From assembly GCA_022843825.1 (NCBI GenBank), contig JALHMX010000003.1, positions 1-64,000 of the forward strand: DNA of 64,000 nucleotides. Reading direction: 5' to 3'. Within the stretch, counting starts at the first letter, position 1, and the number at the start of each line of letters is the position of its first letter. The stretch comes from Pseudobdellovibrionaceae bacterium (GTDB taxonomy: Bacteria > Bdellovibrionota > Bdellovibrionia > Bdellovibrionales > Bdellovibrionaceae). The position numbers and the translations under genes are program-made. Of the stretch, positions 27,513 through 37,078 are shown piece by piece. A model generated the notes under the pieces. That model made no database searches. It was not told where the DNA came from and was given only the letters and a program-made list of their open reading frames with translations.

Positions 27513-28547
27513 ATGAAGAGCGAAAGAAACAGATACTTTATTTTAATTGTACTACTGTTTGGATTACTGATGTTAAGTTTTCAGAACTGCTCTAAGACAC
27601 AGTTCACGGAAGCATCAAGTGGTCTATCTGATTCAAACAATACAGGCGCTAATGTTCCCGTTATCACAGCTCCCGAAGGATATATCGGTCGCAGTATAAA
27701 CTTTACCATTTCAGATCAGCCCAATCCTAATGTCGATATCCTATTTATCATGGACAACTCAGGATCAATGACGCAAGAACAGACTAAAGTTGCGAATGCC
27801 TTCTCAACCTTTTTATCCCACATCAATCACTTAAACTTTCGCGTCGCTATTACTACGACTGATAATGCATCTGATGTTACCTGCAAAAAAGGAAACCTAT
27901 GCCGCGCAGAGCACCAAAGCGACGGCGCATTTTTTATTGATAATACAACACCGAATGCCAATCAAGTTTTTATGAATACGATTAACGTTGGAACTAACGG
28001 ATCTGGACATGAAAAAGCATTTGATTCAATTTACAATTTTGTAGCCCATAAAAAACAAGGTTACACTCAGTTTATGAGAAGTGATGCTTCACTTGTTACT
28101 ATTATCGTGAGCGACTCTGATCAGTACAGCAGTCAAACAGCGGAATCTTTCTTAAGTGATTTAAATACAAAACTTGATGCTAATAAAAGTTATACTAATT
28201 ACTCAAGTATTGTATTACCCGGAGATACCGCGTGTCGTTCTACCGGTGAAAACTATGGGCCAAAATATCAAAAGTTATCCCAGTTAACCAGCGGGTTTTC
28301 TGTTTCTATCTGTGAAGAAAACTATGCCGAACAATTTTCTCAGATCGCCCGATCAATTACTCAAGACGAAAAAGTATTGGACTGTTTTCCAGCGGACACC
28401 AACAATGATGGTACGCCTGATGTTACAGTTACAGGTCCTAATGGAAGTTTAATCACAGCGTTCACTGTCTCTTCAAAAACAGTTCGCTTCAATCCTGCAT
28501 TAAGTGTCGCTGGCGCTTACAGAATCGATTACTTTTGCGCGCCATAA
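27513..28547 (+). CDS. VWA-domain lipoprotein
   Basis: A 344-residue exported protein with a hydrophobic leader and LMLSFQNC, Cys26 being the likely lipidated residue; Asn at -1 and Phe at -3 are unusual. A von Willebrand factor A domain (about 73-280) carries the MIDAS start DNSGS (81-85) after VDILFIM, with SDSD later. VWA domains bind protein ligands through a metal ion, so this may be a surface adhesin or scaffold. The C-terminal part is beta-rich and Cys-containing. GGGGG lies before the ATG. It heads a plus-strand group with two further lipoproteins sharing the same unusual FQNCS. Confidence 0.82.
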   Translation: MKSERNRYFILIVLLFGLLMLSFQNCSKTQFTEASSGLSDSNNTGANVPVITAPEGYIGRSINFTISDQPNPNVDILFIMDNSGSMTQEQTKVANAFSTFLSHINHLNFRVAITTTDNASDVTCKKGNLCRAEHQSDGAFFIDNTTPNANQVFMNTINVGTNGSGHEKAFDSIYNFVAHKKQGYTQFMRSDASLVTIIVSDSDQYSSQTAESFLSDLNTKLDANKSYTNYSSIVLPGDTACRSTGENYGPKYQKLSQLTSGFSVSICEENYAEQFSQIARSITQDEKVLDCFPADTNNDGTPDVTVTGPNGSLITAFTVSSKTVRFNPALSVAGAYRIDYFCAP

Positions 28548-28560
28548 TGAAACGCAGCTG

Positions 28561-28596
28561 AATAAAGTCTTTTTATATTAGGACTTTATTTCACGT
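28561..28596 (+). terminator. Weak terminator after VWA lipoprotein gene
   Basis: AATAAAGTC/GACTTTATT stem of nine pairs, 13 bases after the stop, with only a short T tract. It may be an attenuating hairpin rather than a full terminator. Confidence 0.4.
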
Positions 28597-28681
28597 TTTG
28601 GTAAGATTTATTTATATTATAAATGTTACTTACCGAAATGAAATGGCTAGCTATATAGCGCTCAATTTTTAAGGGGGATCG

Positions 28682-30997
28682 GTGAAAAAAGAACGCAAGC
28701 TCCAACGAAAGTTTCGCACCTTTTTTATTATCTTGATCTTTATTTTTCTTCCGACCGCTATGGTTTTTCAAAATTGTTCTCCGGCACCTTTGTCATCTGG
28801 TATTAAATCAAGTGAATCTACACAAAATACACCAGGAGAAACTCCAGCAGCAACCAACCAAGCTCCGATCGCTAATGCTGGCGCCGATAGCTCCATCACT
28901 TTACCCTCTACTGCGTCTTTAAGTGGATCAGTTAGTGACGATGGACTTCCGAATGGCTCAGTATTAACTGCTGCTTGGAGTAAAGTCTCCGGAATTGGAA
29001 CTGTAACTTTCGCGAATGCTTCTGCAGCCATAACTACCGCTACTTTTTCTGCGGCTGGCACTTATGTTCTTCGCTTAACCGCTTCGGATGGAGTTTTATC
29101 TTCCTCTGACACAGTAACCGTTATTGTAGCTTCAGCTTCTACACCAGCTCCACCAAATCAAGCACCAACAGTTGATGCGGGACCTGATCGCTCAATCACT
29201 TTACCTGCAACCGCTTCTTTAAATGGCTCAGCCTCTGATGATGGCTTACCGGCAGGATCAACATTAACTCGTACCTGGATTAAAGACTCTGGAGCTGGAA
29301 CAGTCACTTTTGCAAACGCATCAGCAGCAGCAACTACCGCAACTTTTTCTCAAGCAGGAACATATGTTCTTCGTTTAACGGCATCGGATGGAACACTTTC
29401 CAGCTCCGACACTATGAGTGTCGTGGTCGCTGCCGCTCCTCCTCCTGGGTCCGGTAATATTTTAAATGTACCTTCACAGTACTCTACTATTCAGGCTGCA
29501 GTTAATGCCGCTAGCCGGGGCGATACGATTATTGTTCAAGCGGGTAGAACCTACACCGAAACTGTTAATTTACCTTATAAAGGACCCGGAACAGAATATA
29601 TCACGATTCAAAGCTCAGCACTTTCAAGTTTGCCTGCAGCAGGAAATCGTGTGCAACCATCTGATTCTGTCAATATGCCGACAATCAGATCCCCATACGC
29701 AGGATCCGAGGCCGCTATTCGAGCCGAACCTGCCTCTAATCCGCCTTCTTATTACAAATTTGTGGGTATTCAAATACTACGACATAACTCGACTCAATTT
29801 CAACAGTCCCCAATCTATCTTGGAGATTTTGGAACCGGACAGGATACCTACGGTGAAGTTCCACATCACTTTATTTTCGACAGATGTATCGTCCGTGGCG
29901 CTGATAACGCATCTACTGCTCGTGGATTTTATTTTAATGTTCGGGACTCACAAATAATAAATAGTTATATTGATAATTTTTGGCAAGATGGCGGAGATTC
30001 TCAAGGAATACTTATGACCAATGGCGCTGAAAGAAATCTTGTGGCAAATAACTTTATAGAAGCAGGCAGCGAAAACATTATGCTTGGTGGTGCTGACCCA
30101 GATATTCCAAATTTTGTTCCTAATAATATTACAATTCAAAATAACCATTTCTTTAAACGTTTATCATGGAGAAATGCCAACCCAAGAAGAGTTGTAAAAA
30201 ATCTTTTCGAAATCAAAAACGGTAAAAATATTATTCTTGAAAATAACATTTTTGAAAACAACTGGTATGAAGCCCAAGCGGGACACTCTATTTTATTTAC
30301 CTGTAGAAGTGACGGGCAAGCTCCGTGGACAGTCTGCCAGGATATCACTTTCCGTTATAATATTGTTAAAAATGTGCGTAGTGGATTTAACATTACGCGA
30401 ACTGATGACTGGACACGCATTCAACTTACAAACAATATAAACGTTAACAACAATCTTTGGATAATTGCAGGAACCGCGATGGGTGATGACGGCTGGCTTG
30501 GCATGTTTGCTGGCGCAGGTAACAACACCACGCTAGGGCCTATGTCTAATATTAAGTTTGACCACAATACATTTATTACCACATCTAATTCTGGATCTTG
30601 GCTTTGGGGGGCTAACGACAGTGGCGATCCGTTGTTCAATAATTTTGTCTGGACAAATAACATTGTCGCTAGTGCCGCCGGCGGTACGTGGTCAGGATTG
30701 CGTAACGACGCGGGGGCAACAGGCACTGCGGCACTGAACAACATCGCCCCTAGCCAATGGACAATGACGGGCAATGTATTTCAAATAAATTCATCAGGGT
30801 ATCCTGCTTCAAATAACTATGTTTCAAATATAGCGAGCATTGGTTTTATCAACCCTAGTCAAAGTAATTTTGAGTTATCACCAAGCTCTCCCTACAAAGG
30901 CGCAGCCCCAGGTGGAAAAGATATTGGGGCTGATATGACGGAATTAAATAAACGTACCGCATGCGTGGTCTCGGGACAAAGAAGTTTGTGTCCTTAA
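28682..30997 (+). CDS. Lipoprotein with two PKD-like domains and parallel beta-helix
   Basis: A 771-residue protein; GTG start with AAGGGGG upstream. Its leader ends MVFQNC (Cys32). After a short Ser/Thr/Pro linker come two near-identical PKD/REJ-like Ig domains (about 58-155 and 160-255), each with ADGxDxSITLP, LRLTASDG and SSSDT. The rest (about 260-765) starts VPSQYSTIQAAVNAASRGD, the hallmark of parallel beta-helix (pectate-lyase-like) proteins, with Asn-rich coils (NNFIEAGSENIML, IQNNHFF, FDHNTF). Such folds bind or cleave polysaccharide; no catalytic set can be named. The next gene is a paralogue with the same first 45 residues. Confidence 0.85.
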   Translation: MKKERKLQRKFRTFFIILIFIFLPTAMVFQNCSPAPLSSGIKSSESTQNTPGETPAATNQAPIANAGADSSITLPSTASLSGSVSDDGLPNGSVLTAAWSKVSGIGTVTFANASAAITTATFSAAGTYVLRLTASDGVLSSSDTVTVIVASASTPAPPNQAPTVDAGPDRSITLPATASLNGSASDDGLPAGSTLTRTWIKDSGAGTVTFANASAAATTATFSQAGTYVLRLTASDGTLSSSDTMSVVVAAAPPPGSGNILNVPSQYSTIQAAVNAASRGDTIIVQAGRTYTETVNLPYKGPGTEYITIQSSALSSLPAAGNRVQPSDSVNMPTIRSPYAGSEAAIRAEPASNPPSYYKFVGIQILRHNSTQFQQSPIYLGDFGTGQDTYGEVPHHFIFDRCIVRGADNASTARGFYFNVRDSQIINSYIDNFWQDGGDSQGILMTNGAERNLVANNFIEAGSENIMLGGADPDIPNFVPNNITIQNNHFFKRLSWRNANPRRVVKNLFEIKNGKNIILENNIFENNWYEAQAGHSILFTCRSDGQAPWTVCQDITFRYNIVKNVRSGFNITRTDDWTRIQLTNNINVNNNLWIIAGTAMGDDGWLGMFAGAGNNTTLGPMSNIKFDHNTFITTSNSGSWLWGANDSGDPLFNNFVWTNNIVASAAGGTWSGLRNDAGATGTAALNNIAPSQWTMTGNVFQINSSGYPASNNYVSNIASIGFINPSQSNFELSPSSPYKGAAPGGKDIGADMTELNKRTACVVSGQRSLCP

Positions 30998-31025
30998 ATG
31001 ATAAAATATTTTTCGGGGGCGAAAA

Positions 31026-32753
31026 ATGAAAAGAAAACTTAAGGCTTTTTTAATTATCGTAGGATTTGTGTTTCTTCCCACGACTATGGTTTTTCAAAAT
31101 TGTTCTCCGGCTCCTTTATCATCTGGTCCTAGCTCCTTGCAGGGATCACAAAATACACCAGGAGAAACTCCAAATCCCCCGCCACCAACTACAAATCTAA
31201 ACTGTACTTTTTATATCAGTGTTAATGGATCTTCCGCTAATTCTGGAACTCAAAATAGTCCTTGGTCTTTAGGTTATGCTTTCGATGGCGCCAATGGAAG
31301 CATACGACCAGGAGATACCGTGTGTATTTCCGGTGGAACTTATGCAGGACGCTTTGTGGGTAAATTAAATGGTACGGCCAGCAACCCTATTATTGTAAGA
31401 GCTATCCCTGGCCAACGTGCGATTATTGACGGCGGACCTCCGATAGGGTCGCTGACTCAAGCTACGGGAACACACACTGCGTATCAGTACGACGATATCT
31501 ATGTATCTGATGCATCAAAAATCCAAGGTGTTGGATTGATCGTTATTAATAATGAAGAAATGCAAGTGGCAGGAATCGTAGGAAACAAAGTCACCGTGGT
31601 ACGAGGCTGGAGCGGAAGTTGCGGCCCCCCACCGACACCGTGTCCTGATCACGCCGCCAATGCTCCGATCAAAGCTTATCAAAATCTTTTTACGGCTAAA
31701 GGCTCTTACACTTGGTATTGGGGTCTTGAAATTACCAACACAGGACACGTCACACGCGTGGCCCAGCAAGGTAAAATTGATATGGGTGCAGCCATAAGTG
31801 ATGAGTGCACCATCGGTTGTAAATTTATTAATAACATTGCCAGCAACGGCGGCGGTGGAATTGGAACTTTTAACAACTCCAACGGAAGTGAATATTATGG
31901 TAATATTCTTTTTTATAACGGTTGGGAAGATACTTCCGGCGGAGATCCGGGTAAAGGGCACGGGCTGTATATCCAAAACTTTTCCCCCACAGCCCCAGTA
32001 CGACTAAGTAAAGACAATCTTTCATTTTCAAACTTTGGCTTTAATATGCAAGCTTACACCGATAATGGTGGAATTCATAATCTACACTTTGAAGGAAATG
32101 TTTTTTTCGAAAGTAGTAATCCTGTCCCTAATGGGCCAACCTTTAATTTTCTAATCGGCGGCGGTAACACGGCCTTTGTGGGCTTTAAAATGATTTCTAA
32201 TTATACCTATGGGCCAACCTTAAATGGAGATCGCCGAGGGACTGATGTCGTAGGCTGGGGAGGAACTCCGTGCACCACACCCGAAGTGAAAAACAACTAT
32301 TTGGCTTCTGGGAATTTTGAATTGGGATCAAATTGCTCTAATCCAGTGATGACCGGAAATACTTTATATACAAGTTTTGCGCGCTCATCGAGTTTTCCAA
32401 GTAATACCTACTTCACTGCAAAACCTACCGGAGCTAACGCCACCAAAATTTTTGTAAGACCTAACTTTTACGAGCCTGGACGAGGTCACATCATCGTTTA
32501 TAATTGGAGTCGCGCAGATTCGGTACAGGTTGACTTAAGTTCTTTAGGCTTAACGAACGGACAAGCGTTCAGTATTAAAGATTCTCAAAACATTAATGGA
32601 ACCGCAGTTTTTAGTTCAACTTTTAATAGCGCTTCTCCAATAATAACTCTGCCGATGACGGCCACTGCTGTTTCACCACTTTATGGAACAGTCTCAAAGC
32701 CGCCTCATCATTCAGATAAAGAATTTGGAACTTTTGTGGTTATTCCGCAGTAA
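31026..32753 (+). CDS. Lipoprotein with parallel beta-helix, paralogue of upstream gene
   Basis: A 575-residue protein whose leader and linker (FLPTTMVFQNCSPAPLSSG, QNTPGETP) nearly repeat those of the gene 28 bases upstream; Cys26 would be lipidated. It lacks the PKD domains. The body begins CTFYISVNGSSANSGTQNSPW and PGDTVCISGGTYAGRF, a start typical of surface beta-helix proteins, followed by Asn/Gly-rich coils. The C-terminal part (RGHIIVYNWSRADSVQVDLSSLG) resembles a glycoside-binding beta domain. Several Cys could form disulfides. GGGGGCGAAAA precedes the ATG. Polysaccharide binding or cleavage is inferred from the fold only. Its last 14 bases overlap the convergent gene. Confidence 0.82.
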   Translation: MKRKLKAFLIIVGFVFLPTTMVFQNCSPAPLSSGPSSLQGSQNTPGETPNPPPPTTNLNCTFYISVNGSSANSGTQNSPWSLGYAFDGANGSIRPGDTVCISGGTYAGRFVGKLNGTASNPIIVRAIPGQRAIIDGGPPIGSLTQATGTHTAYQYDDIYVSDASKIQGVGLIVINNEEMQVAGIVGNKVTVVRGWSGSCGPPPTPCPDHAANAPIKAYQNLFTAKGSYTWYWGLEITNTGHVTRVAQQGKIDMGAAISDECTIGCKFINNIASNGGGGIGTFNNSNGSEYYGNILFYNGWEDTSGGDPGKGHGLYIQNFSPTAPVRLSKDNLSFSNFGFNMQAYTDNGGIHNLHFEGNVFFESSNPVPNGPTFNFLIGGGNTAFVGFKMISNYTYGPTLNGDRRGTDVVGWGGTPCTTPEVKNNYLASGNFELGSNCSNPVMTGNTLYTSFARSSSFPSNTYFTAKPTGANATKIFVRPNFYEPGRGHIIVYNWSRADSVQVDLSSLGLTNGQAFSIKDSQNINGTAVFSSTFNSASPIITLPMTATAVSPLYGTVSKPPHHSDKEFGTFVVIPQ

Positions 32754-32982
32754 TTAAAGTGACCGTAGCGGAACTAGCATCAAAAACTATTTTGATTTTA
32801 TTTTTTTGCAGTTGATTAAACACTTGCTCTTTCTTTCGAGCTAAACTGACTTCAACCGCGCCATAGTCAGTCCCTTCGCGCAAAATGTATTCCTCAATCA
32901 CAGCGTCCAGGATTTCGGGCGATAGTCGCCCAATAGGCACTTCAATGGGCGGCTCTGGCTTCTTTTCCATATCTTTGCTCAT
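32740..32982 (-). CDS. YheU-family (UPF0270) small protein
   Basis: An 80-residue cytoplasmic protein. The core IEVPIGRLSPEILDAVIEEY, then LREGTDYG and the following charged helix EVSLARKKEQVFNQL, matches the YheU/UPF0270 family, whose function is not known. The ATG at 32982 is preferred over two in-frame GTG/TTG codons just upstream. It overlaps the end of the convergent beta-helix lipoprotein gene by 14 bases. Confidence 0.8.
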   Translation of the reverse strand: MSKDMEKKPEPPIEVPIGRLSPEILDAVIEEYILREGTDYGAVEVSLARKKEQVFNQLQKNKIKIVFDASSATVTLITAE

Positions 32983-33090
32983 CACCAAAGCCTATTACCA
33001 AGTTTATAGAGGATCAATGCTTTAAACTTTGGCTTTGAACTTGATTTTTTGCCTATTTTTTGGTATAAACGCTTCAGCTTCGGAGGAAGT

Positions 33091-33858
33091 ATGAGAAATG
33101 TAATTATAGTATTATTATTTGCGCTATTAGGGGCAGCCTGTTCAAAGCAATCAGATACACCTAAAATTACTCCGACAAATCAAGGAGTTAACAACACAGG
33201 CACGACTGGTTTAGGCTACAGTGAGTCCGACGTTGCCACTCAAGTGGCCACAGGTAATAGCGATACGGGTAGCCAGCAAACGACTTCTCCCCAGGTGTCC
33301 GAGGATGCCCCAAAACAATCTGAAGCTATTATATTGCCAGTTATGTCGGGCTTAGGAAGCTCAATCGAAGATTGTAATGGGTTGGGATCCCTGCAGCTAT
33401 TCAAAGACGACACAGCTTCCGCTGCTTTAGCCATGAAGGCGGTTATGGTTTATGGCACTGACTTACACTCTACAGGCTACAAAATATACTCTTATACGCG
33501 GGAGCAAATTTCTAATAGCTCTTTACCACTTAAAGGCTCAAAACAAGAGATTCAACTTAAAGTATCTATTAATTCCCCTCAGTCAGAGTTACTTGTAAAG
33601 GATGTTACGTATTCAGCGGATTTAGTTTTATCTGTTTGGGATGACAGCGCTCAGAGCTGGACACTGATTGTAGCAACCACAGAGGCGCGGGTCACAATTA
33701 AAGATTTTTCTTTTCAACCTTTAAATAGCGAGCATAATCTTTTCTGCTCGGGCGTTGTAAATGCGGAAATCGAAGCTGATTATCAGCTGTCTGCGGAAAA
33801 TGAGCGAATCAAGTTCAACGTTGTAGCGCCTTTACTCACTCCACATTTTCCAAAATAA
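33091..33858 (+). CDS. Lipoprotein of unknown function
   Basis: A 255-residue protein. The ATG at 33091 is fixed by GGAGGAAGT directly upstream; the frame is open 14 codons further back without a site. The leader MRNVIIVLLFALLGAAC is a canonical lipobox with Cys17. A Thr/Ser/Gln-rich, probably disordered linker runs to about residue 90, followed by a beta-rich domain of about 160 residues with a Cys pair (EDCNGLG, LFCSGVV). I do not recognise the domain. It stops four bases before the convergent CNNM/CBS gene. Confidence 0.75.
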   Translation: MRNVIIVLLFALLGAACSKQSDTPKITPTNQGVNNTGTTGLGYSESDVATQVATGNSDTGSQQTTSPQVSEDAPKQSEAIILPVMSGLGSSIEDCNGLGSLQLFKDDTASAALAMKAVMVYGTDLHSTGYKIYSYTREQISNSSLPLKGSKQEIQLKVSINSPQSELLVKDVTYSADLVLSVWDDSAQSWTLIVATTEARVTIKDFSFQPLNSEHNLFCSGVVNAEIEADYQLSAENERIKFNVVAPLLTPHFPK

Positions 33859-33862
33859 TTCT

Positions 33863-34915
33863 TTATCTTTTTTGGGGTAAATTCATTGTTCTTATTTTCG
33901 AGTTAGATGACAATAGGAACTGCGGGTTGTCATCTTCATCATAGATATCCCCGACGACCTCTTCAAAAATATCTTCTAAAGTCACAATCCCTATAATCTC
34001 GTTTTTACTTTTCACGACAGCCATGTGACTACGTTTATTTTGTAATGTTTTGAGTGCATTAAGAATCGGTTCTTCAGCGCTCATAAAAAATATTGGACGA
34101 ATGAGCTCATTCCAACTTAAAGTAGAAATTTCTACTTCCGACGTGAAATCTTTAGAGTGCAATATTCCAATCGGTTGATCGTCTTCAGTTATGGGTATGC
34201 GTGTATATTTTGTACTTCGAATTAAGGCTAAAACTTCACGGTAATGTGCACCTTTTTCTATTTTTGTCACCTTACTCCAAGGCACAAGAATATCTTTTAG
34301 TTTACGCTTGTCTAAAGCAATTAAGTTAAACACATATTGTTTATTTGTATCCATTAAATCATCAATGTCGATATTACCTGGCTGTTCACTGATAGCCTCG
34401 ACTCCCATTTGTTTTATAAATGGTGATATAATAAATTTCGTCGATATCTCGAGTAAAAAAACCACCGGAGCGAATAGTCGATCTAATATAGACAAAAAAT
34501 AACTTCCCATTTTCGCAAACTTCATTGGAAAACGCAGAGCCAAAGTTTTGGGTACTAGTTCACCAATCACGACCGATAAATATGTTAAAGGAACGACGAC
34601 GATAACGATAGCCAATGTCCCTGATGCTTGTTCTGAAAGCCCGAAATTGCTTTGAAAAAACGGATTTAGCAAATCATCAGCCCCAGCTCCTCCTACTGCA
34701 GCCGAAACAGCTCCAACTAGGGTAATACCAATTTGCAAAACAGAAAGTACTCTTTCCGGATTTCCCCTGAGTTTTAAAATTTTAGCGGCTGCTTTGTCGC
34801 CTTCATTGGAAAGCTTTCTAAGGTGAGGTTTCGAAACGGTAACAAACGCCATTTCAACACAAGACAATATAGCATTTAAAATAAGACACACGATGATAAC
34901 TAATATAGAAATCAC
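33863..34915 (-). CDS. CNNM-type membrane protein with CBS pair
   Basis: A 350-residue protein with a GTG start. An N-terminal CNNM (DUF21) membrane domain (about 1-190) includes the motifs CVEMAFVTVSKPHL, VLSVLQIGITLVGAVSAAVGG and VVIGELVPKTLALRFP. A CBS pair (about 205-325) includes YTRIPITEDDQPIGILHSKD and SHMAVVKSKNEIIGIVTLEDIFEEVVGDIYDE. Members move or sense Mg2+/Co2+ and bind adenine nucleotides in the CBS pair. The usual C-terminal CorC_HlyC domain is missing: the protein ends about 25 residues after the CBS pair, shorter than typical 420-residue relatives. Confidence 0.88.
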   Translation of the reverse strand: MISILVIIVCLILNAILSCVEMAFVTVSKPHLRKLSNEGDKAAAKILKLRGNPERVLSVLQIGITLVGAVSAAVGGAGADDLLNPFFQSNFGLSEQASGTLAIVIVVVPLTYLSVVIGELVPKTLALRFPMKFAKMGSYFLSILDRLFAPVVFLLEISTKFIISPFIKQMGVEAISEQPGNIDIDDLMDTNKQYVFNLIALDKRKLKDILVPWSKVTKIEKGAHYREVLALIRSTKYTRIPITEDDQPIGILHSKDFTSEVEISTLSWNELIRPIFFMSAEEPILNALKTLQNKRSHMAVVKSKNEIIGIVTLEDIFEEVVGDIYDEDDNPQFLLSSNSKIRTMNLPQKR

Positions 34916-35128
34916 TTAATCCCGCCTAACTGGATTAAAAATATAGAAAAACAACTTTAGCTTGTCATCAAATGTATTTTTATTTGCCTACTTAGAATGC
35001 AACAGTAAGCCCCTAGGTCAAGTTCTGACCCACAGAAGTCTCTCGTTGCGTTATATTTTTGATTTTAAATTTTCATTATAAAATGTTGTGAGTAAACTTA
35101 AGACTTATCTATTACAAAAGGAATGACC

Positions 35129-35557
35129 ATGAGTGAAAGTAAAATTATCGATGTTTTGAACAAAATTTTAGAATGTGAATTGGCCGGCGTAGTACGCTAT
35201 ACACATTATTCATTAATGGTCTTTGGTCATAATCGCATACCGATCGTTAAGTGGTTACGCGATCAAGCCAATGAGTCACTTATGCACGCTAGCGTAGCTG
35301 GAGAACATATTACGACTTTGGGCGGTCACCCAAGTCTTAAAATTGGTAAACTTATTGAAACCTCGAAACACTCTTTAAATGATATTTTAAATGAAAGCCT
35401 TCAGCATGAACAATCACAAGTTGAAAATCTTTACGAACTACTTAAAATGGTTGAAGGCAAGTCCGTTTATCTTGAAGAATATGCTCGCGAAATGATTACA
35501 GAAGAAGAAAATCACATCGCGGAAGTTAAAAAAATGCTTAAGCCGCAACCGAAGTAA
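35129..35557 (+). CDS. bfr: Bacterioferritin-family protein
   Basis: A 142-residue ferritin-like four-helix protein. Ferroxidase-centre residues are visible in helix 1 (ECELAGVVRYTHY), helix 2 (ANESLMHASVAGEH), helix 3 (ESLQHEQSQV) and helix 4 (EEENHIAEV). It stores iron or acts as a Dps/Bfr-like detoxifier. The haem-ligand Met of classical Bfr is not certain here. The second ATG (35129) is chosen since AAAGG stands eight bases before it; the first (35123) is too close. bioY starts one base after its stop, so the two are co-transcribed. Confidence 0.85.
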   Translation: MSESKIIDVLNKILECELAGVVRYTHYSLMVFGHNRIPIVKWLRDQANESLMHASVAGEHITTLGGHPSLKIGKLIETSKHSLNDILNESLQHEQSQVENLYELLKMVEGKSVYLEEYAREMITEEENHIAEVKKMLKPQPK

Positions 35558-35558
35558 T

Positions 35559-36128
35559 ATGTATATAAGCTCAGAAGCACTCATCCCACAAATTATCTCT
35601 AAGGCAGAACGTAAGACACTATCTGATTTTATTTCTATAATTGCTGGAGTAGCTGTCTTAAGTCTATTAGCACAGATTATTATTCCGTTGCCGTGGACAC
35701 CTGTTCCTATCACCGGGCAAACTTTTGGTGTAACTTTAGTTGCCCTCTCTTGGGGTAGAAAACGCGCCTTAGCTGTTCTACTTTTGTACATGGCGCTTGG
35801 TGGCTTTGGACTTCCCGTTTTCGCCGCTGGTAAAAGTGGATTACTGCTTGGTCCCACTTTAGGTTATTTGGCGGGAATGGTTTGCTCTAGTTATGTCGTG
35901 GGATACTTAGCTGACAAGGGATTTACTCGTACTTTTAAGAAAAGTCTTATCGCGGCTTTTTGTGGAAGCGCTTTAGTTTTTCTCTTTGGACTGATTGGAC
36001 TTTCTTTTTTTGTTCCCTTTGAGGCCCTAATGGCCGCTGGATTATTGCCGTTTATTCCTGGTGATATTATTAAAAATACTTTAGCCGCATACTTGTCGGC
36101 CAAAGTCAGAACACAGAAATATTTTTAG
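35559..36128 (+). CDS. bioY: Biotin transporter substrate-binding subunit BioY
   Basis: A 189-residue membrane protein, the S component of an ECF-type biotin importer. About six membrane segments are present, with the conserved VPITGQTFGVTLVALSWGRK, LLLYMALGGFGLPVFA and GPTLGYLAGMV, and FIPGDIIKNTLAAYLS near the end. No bioM/bioN energising subunits are nearby, so it must share a general ECF module or act alone, as some BioY proteins do. It directly follows bfr. The next gene is an unrelated exporter ATPase nine bases on. Confidence 0.93.
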   Translation: MYISSEALIPQIISKAERKTLSDFISIIAGVAVLSLLAQIIIPLPWTPVPITGQTFGVTLVALSWGRKRALAVLLLYMALGGFGLPVFAAGKSGLLLGPTLGYLAGMVCSSYVVGYLADKGFTRTFKKSLIAAFCGSALVFLFGLIGLSFFVPFEALMAAGLLPFIPGDIIKNTLAAYLSAKVRTQKYF

Positions 36129-36136
36129 TTCTTTTT

Positions 36137-37078
36137 ATGCAATATGCGATTCAAGTTGAAAACCTAAAACGAGTCTATAAAACCTATTCCAAAAAAGAAG
36201 GCGTGATTGAATCGATCAAAGGGCTTTGGAGTCGTGAGTACATCGAAAAAGTCGCTTTGCAAAATATTAATTTAAATATCGAGTCCGGAAAAATCGTAGG
36301 CCTGATCGGAGCTAATGGAGCTGGAAAAACCACGCTGCTTAAAATTTTATCCGGCCTAATTTATCCGTCAGAAGGAAAAGTTTCTGTTTTGGGTTACAAT
36401 CCTTGGCAACGTGATTACGATTATTTAAAACAAATGAGTTTGCTTTTAGGTCAAAAAAATCAATTATGGTGGGACATTTCTGCGCGCGACAGTTACGCCT
36501 TACTGACTAACATTTACGACATCGATCGGACAGAAGCAAAAAAAAGAGTGCAAGAGCTGGCTGAAATGTTTGATTGCACGCATGTACTGGATACCCAGCT
36601 ACGACGTTTAAGTCTGGGTGAGCGTATGAAAATGGAAATTATTGGAGCACTCCTTCACCGTCCGCGCGTTTTATTTTTAGATGAACCGACTATAGGATTG
36701 GATATTGTTGCTCAAAACGCAATTCGCCATTTCTTAGAACACTACGTAAAACTGTATAAACCCGTTGTAATTTTAACTTCACACTATATGGATGATATTT
36801 CCGAACTTGCCGATCGATTGTTGCTTATTTCAAAAGGACGTCTTGTTTACGACGGCACCGTTGAAGAATTTACGACTGAAGCTAAGCAGGCTAAAAAAAT
36901 TATCTATCGATATAAAAATGATATTTTAGAAAGAGAGTTGGTTTATGAATCAGACGAACTTTCTGAAAAACTCAGTGACATTTTAAAGTCGGGAGAAGTC
37001 GTAGATCTGAAAATAGATGAGGTTGATTTTGAAGAAGTTATTCACCGCTTTTTGGCGAAGGAATCAAGCGTTCTTTAA
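36137..37078 (+). CDS. ABC transporter ATP-binding protein (ABC-2 exporter)
   Basis: A 313-residue ATPase. Walker A GANGAGKTT (about 58-66), Q-loop in LLGQKNQLWWD, signature LSLGERMKME, Walker B VLFLDEPTIGLD and the switch His in LTSHYMDD are all present. The WWD after the Q-loop and the C-terminal 80-residue extension match the ATPases paired with DUF990-type permeases. It probably energises export or flipping by the two permeases that follow; the substrate is unknown. Its last 62 bases overlap the first permease frame, implying translational coupling. Confidence 0.9.
   Translation: MQYAIQVENLKRVYKTYSKKEGVIESIKGLWSREYIEKVALQNINLNIESGKIVGLIGANGAGKTTLLKILSGLIYPSEGKVSVLGYNPWQRDYDYLKQMSLLLGQKNQLWWDISARDSYALLTNIYDIDRTEAKKRVQELAEMFDCTHVLDTQLRRLSLGERMKMEIIGALLHRPRVLFLDEPTIGLDIVAQNAIRHFLEHYVKLYKPVVILTSHYMDDISELADRLLLISKGRLVYDGTVEEFTTEAKQAKKIIYRYKNDILERELVYESDELSEKLSDILKSGEVVDLKIDEVDFEEVIHRFLAKESSVL

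Noticed and set aside
29466-29957. 163-codon ORF in another frame of the beta-helix lipoprotein gene
   Set aside because: It is fully inside a well-supported gene, has no ribosome site and no recognisable domain.
31515-31976. 153-codon antisense ORF in the second beta-helix gene
   Set aside because: Antisense to a strong lipoprotein gene, with no ribosome site; caused by codon bias.
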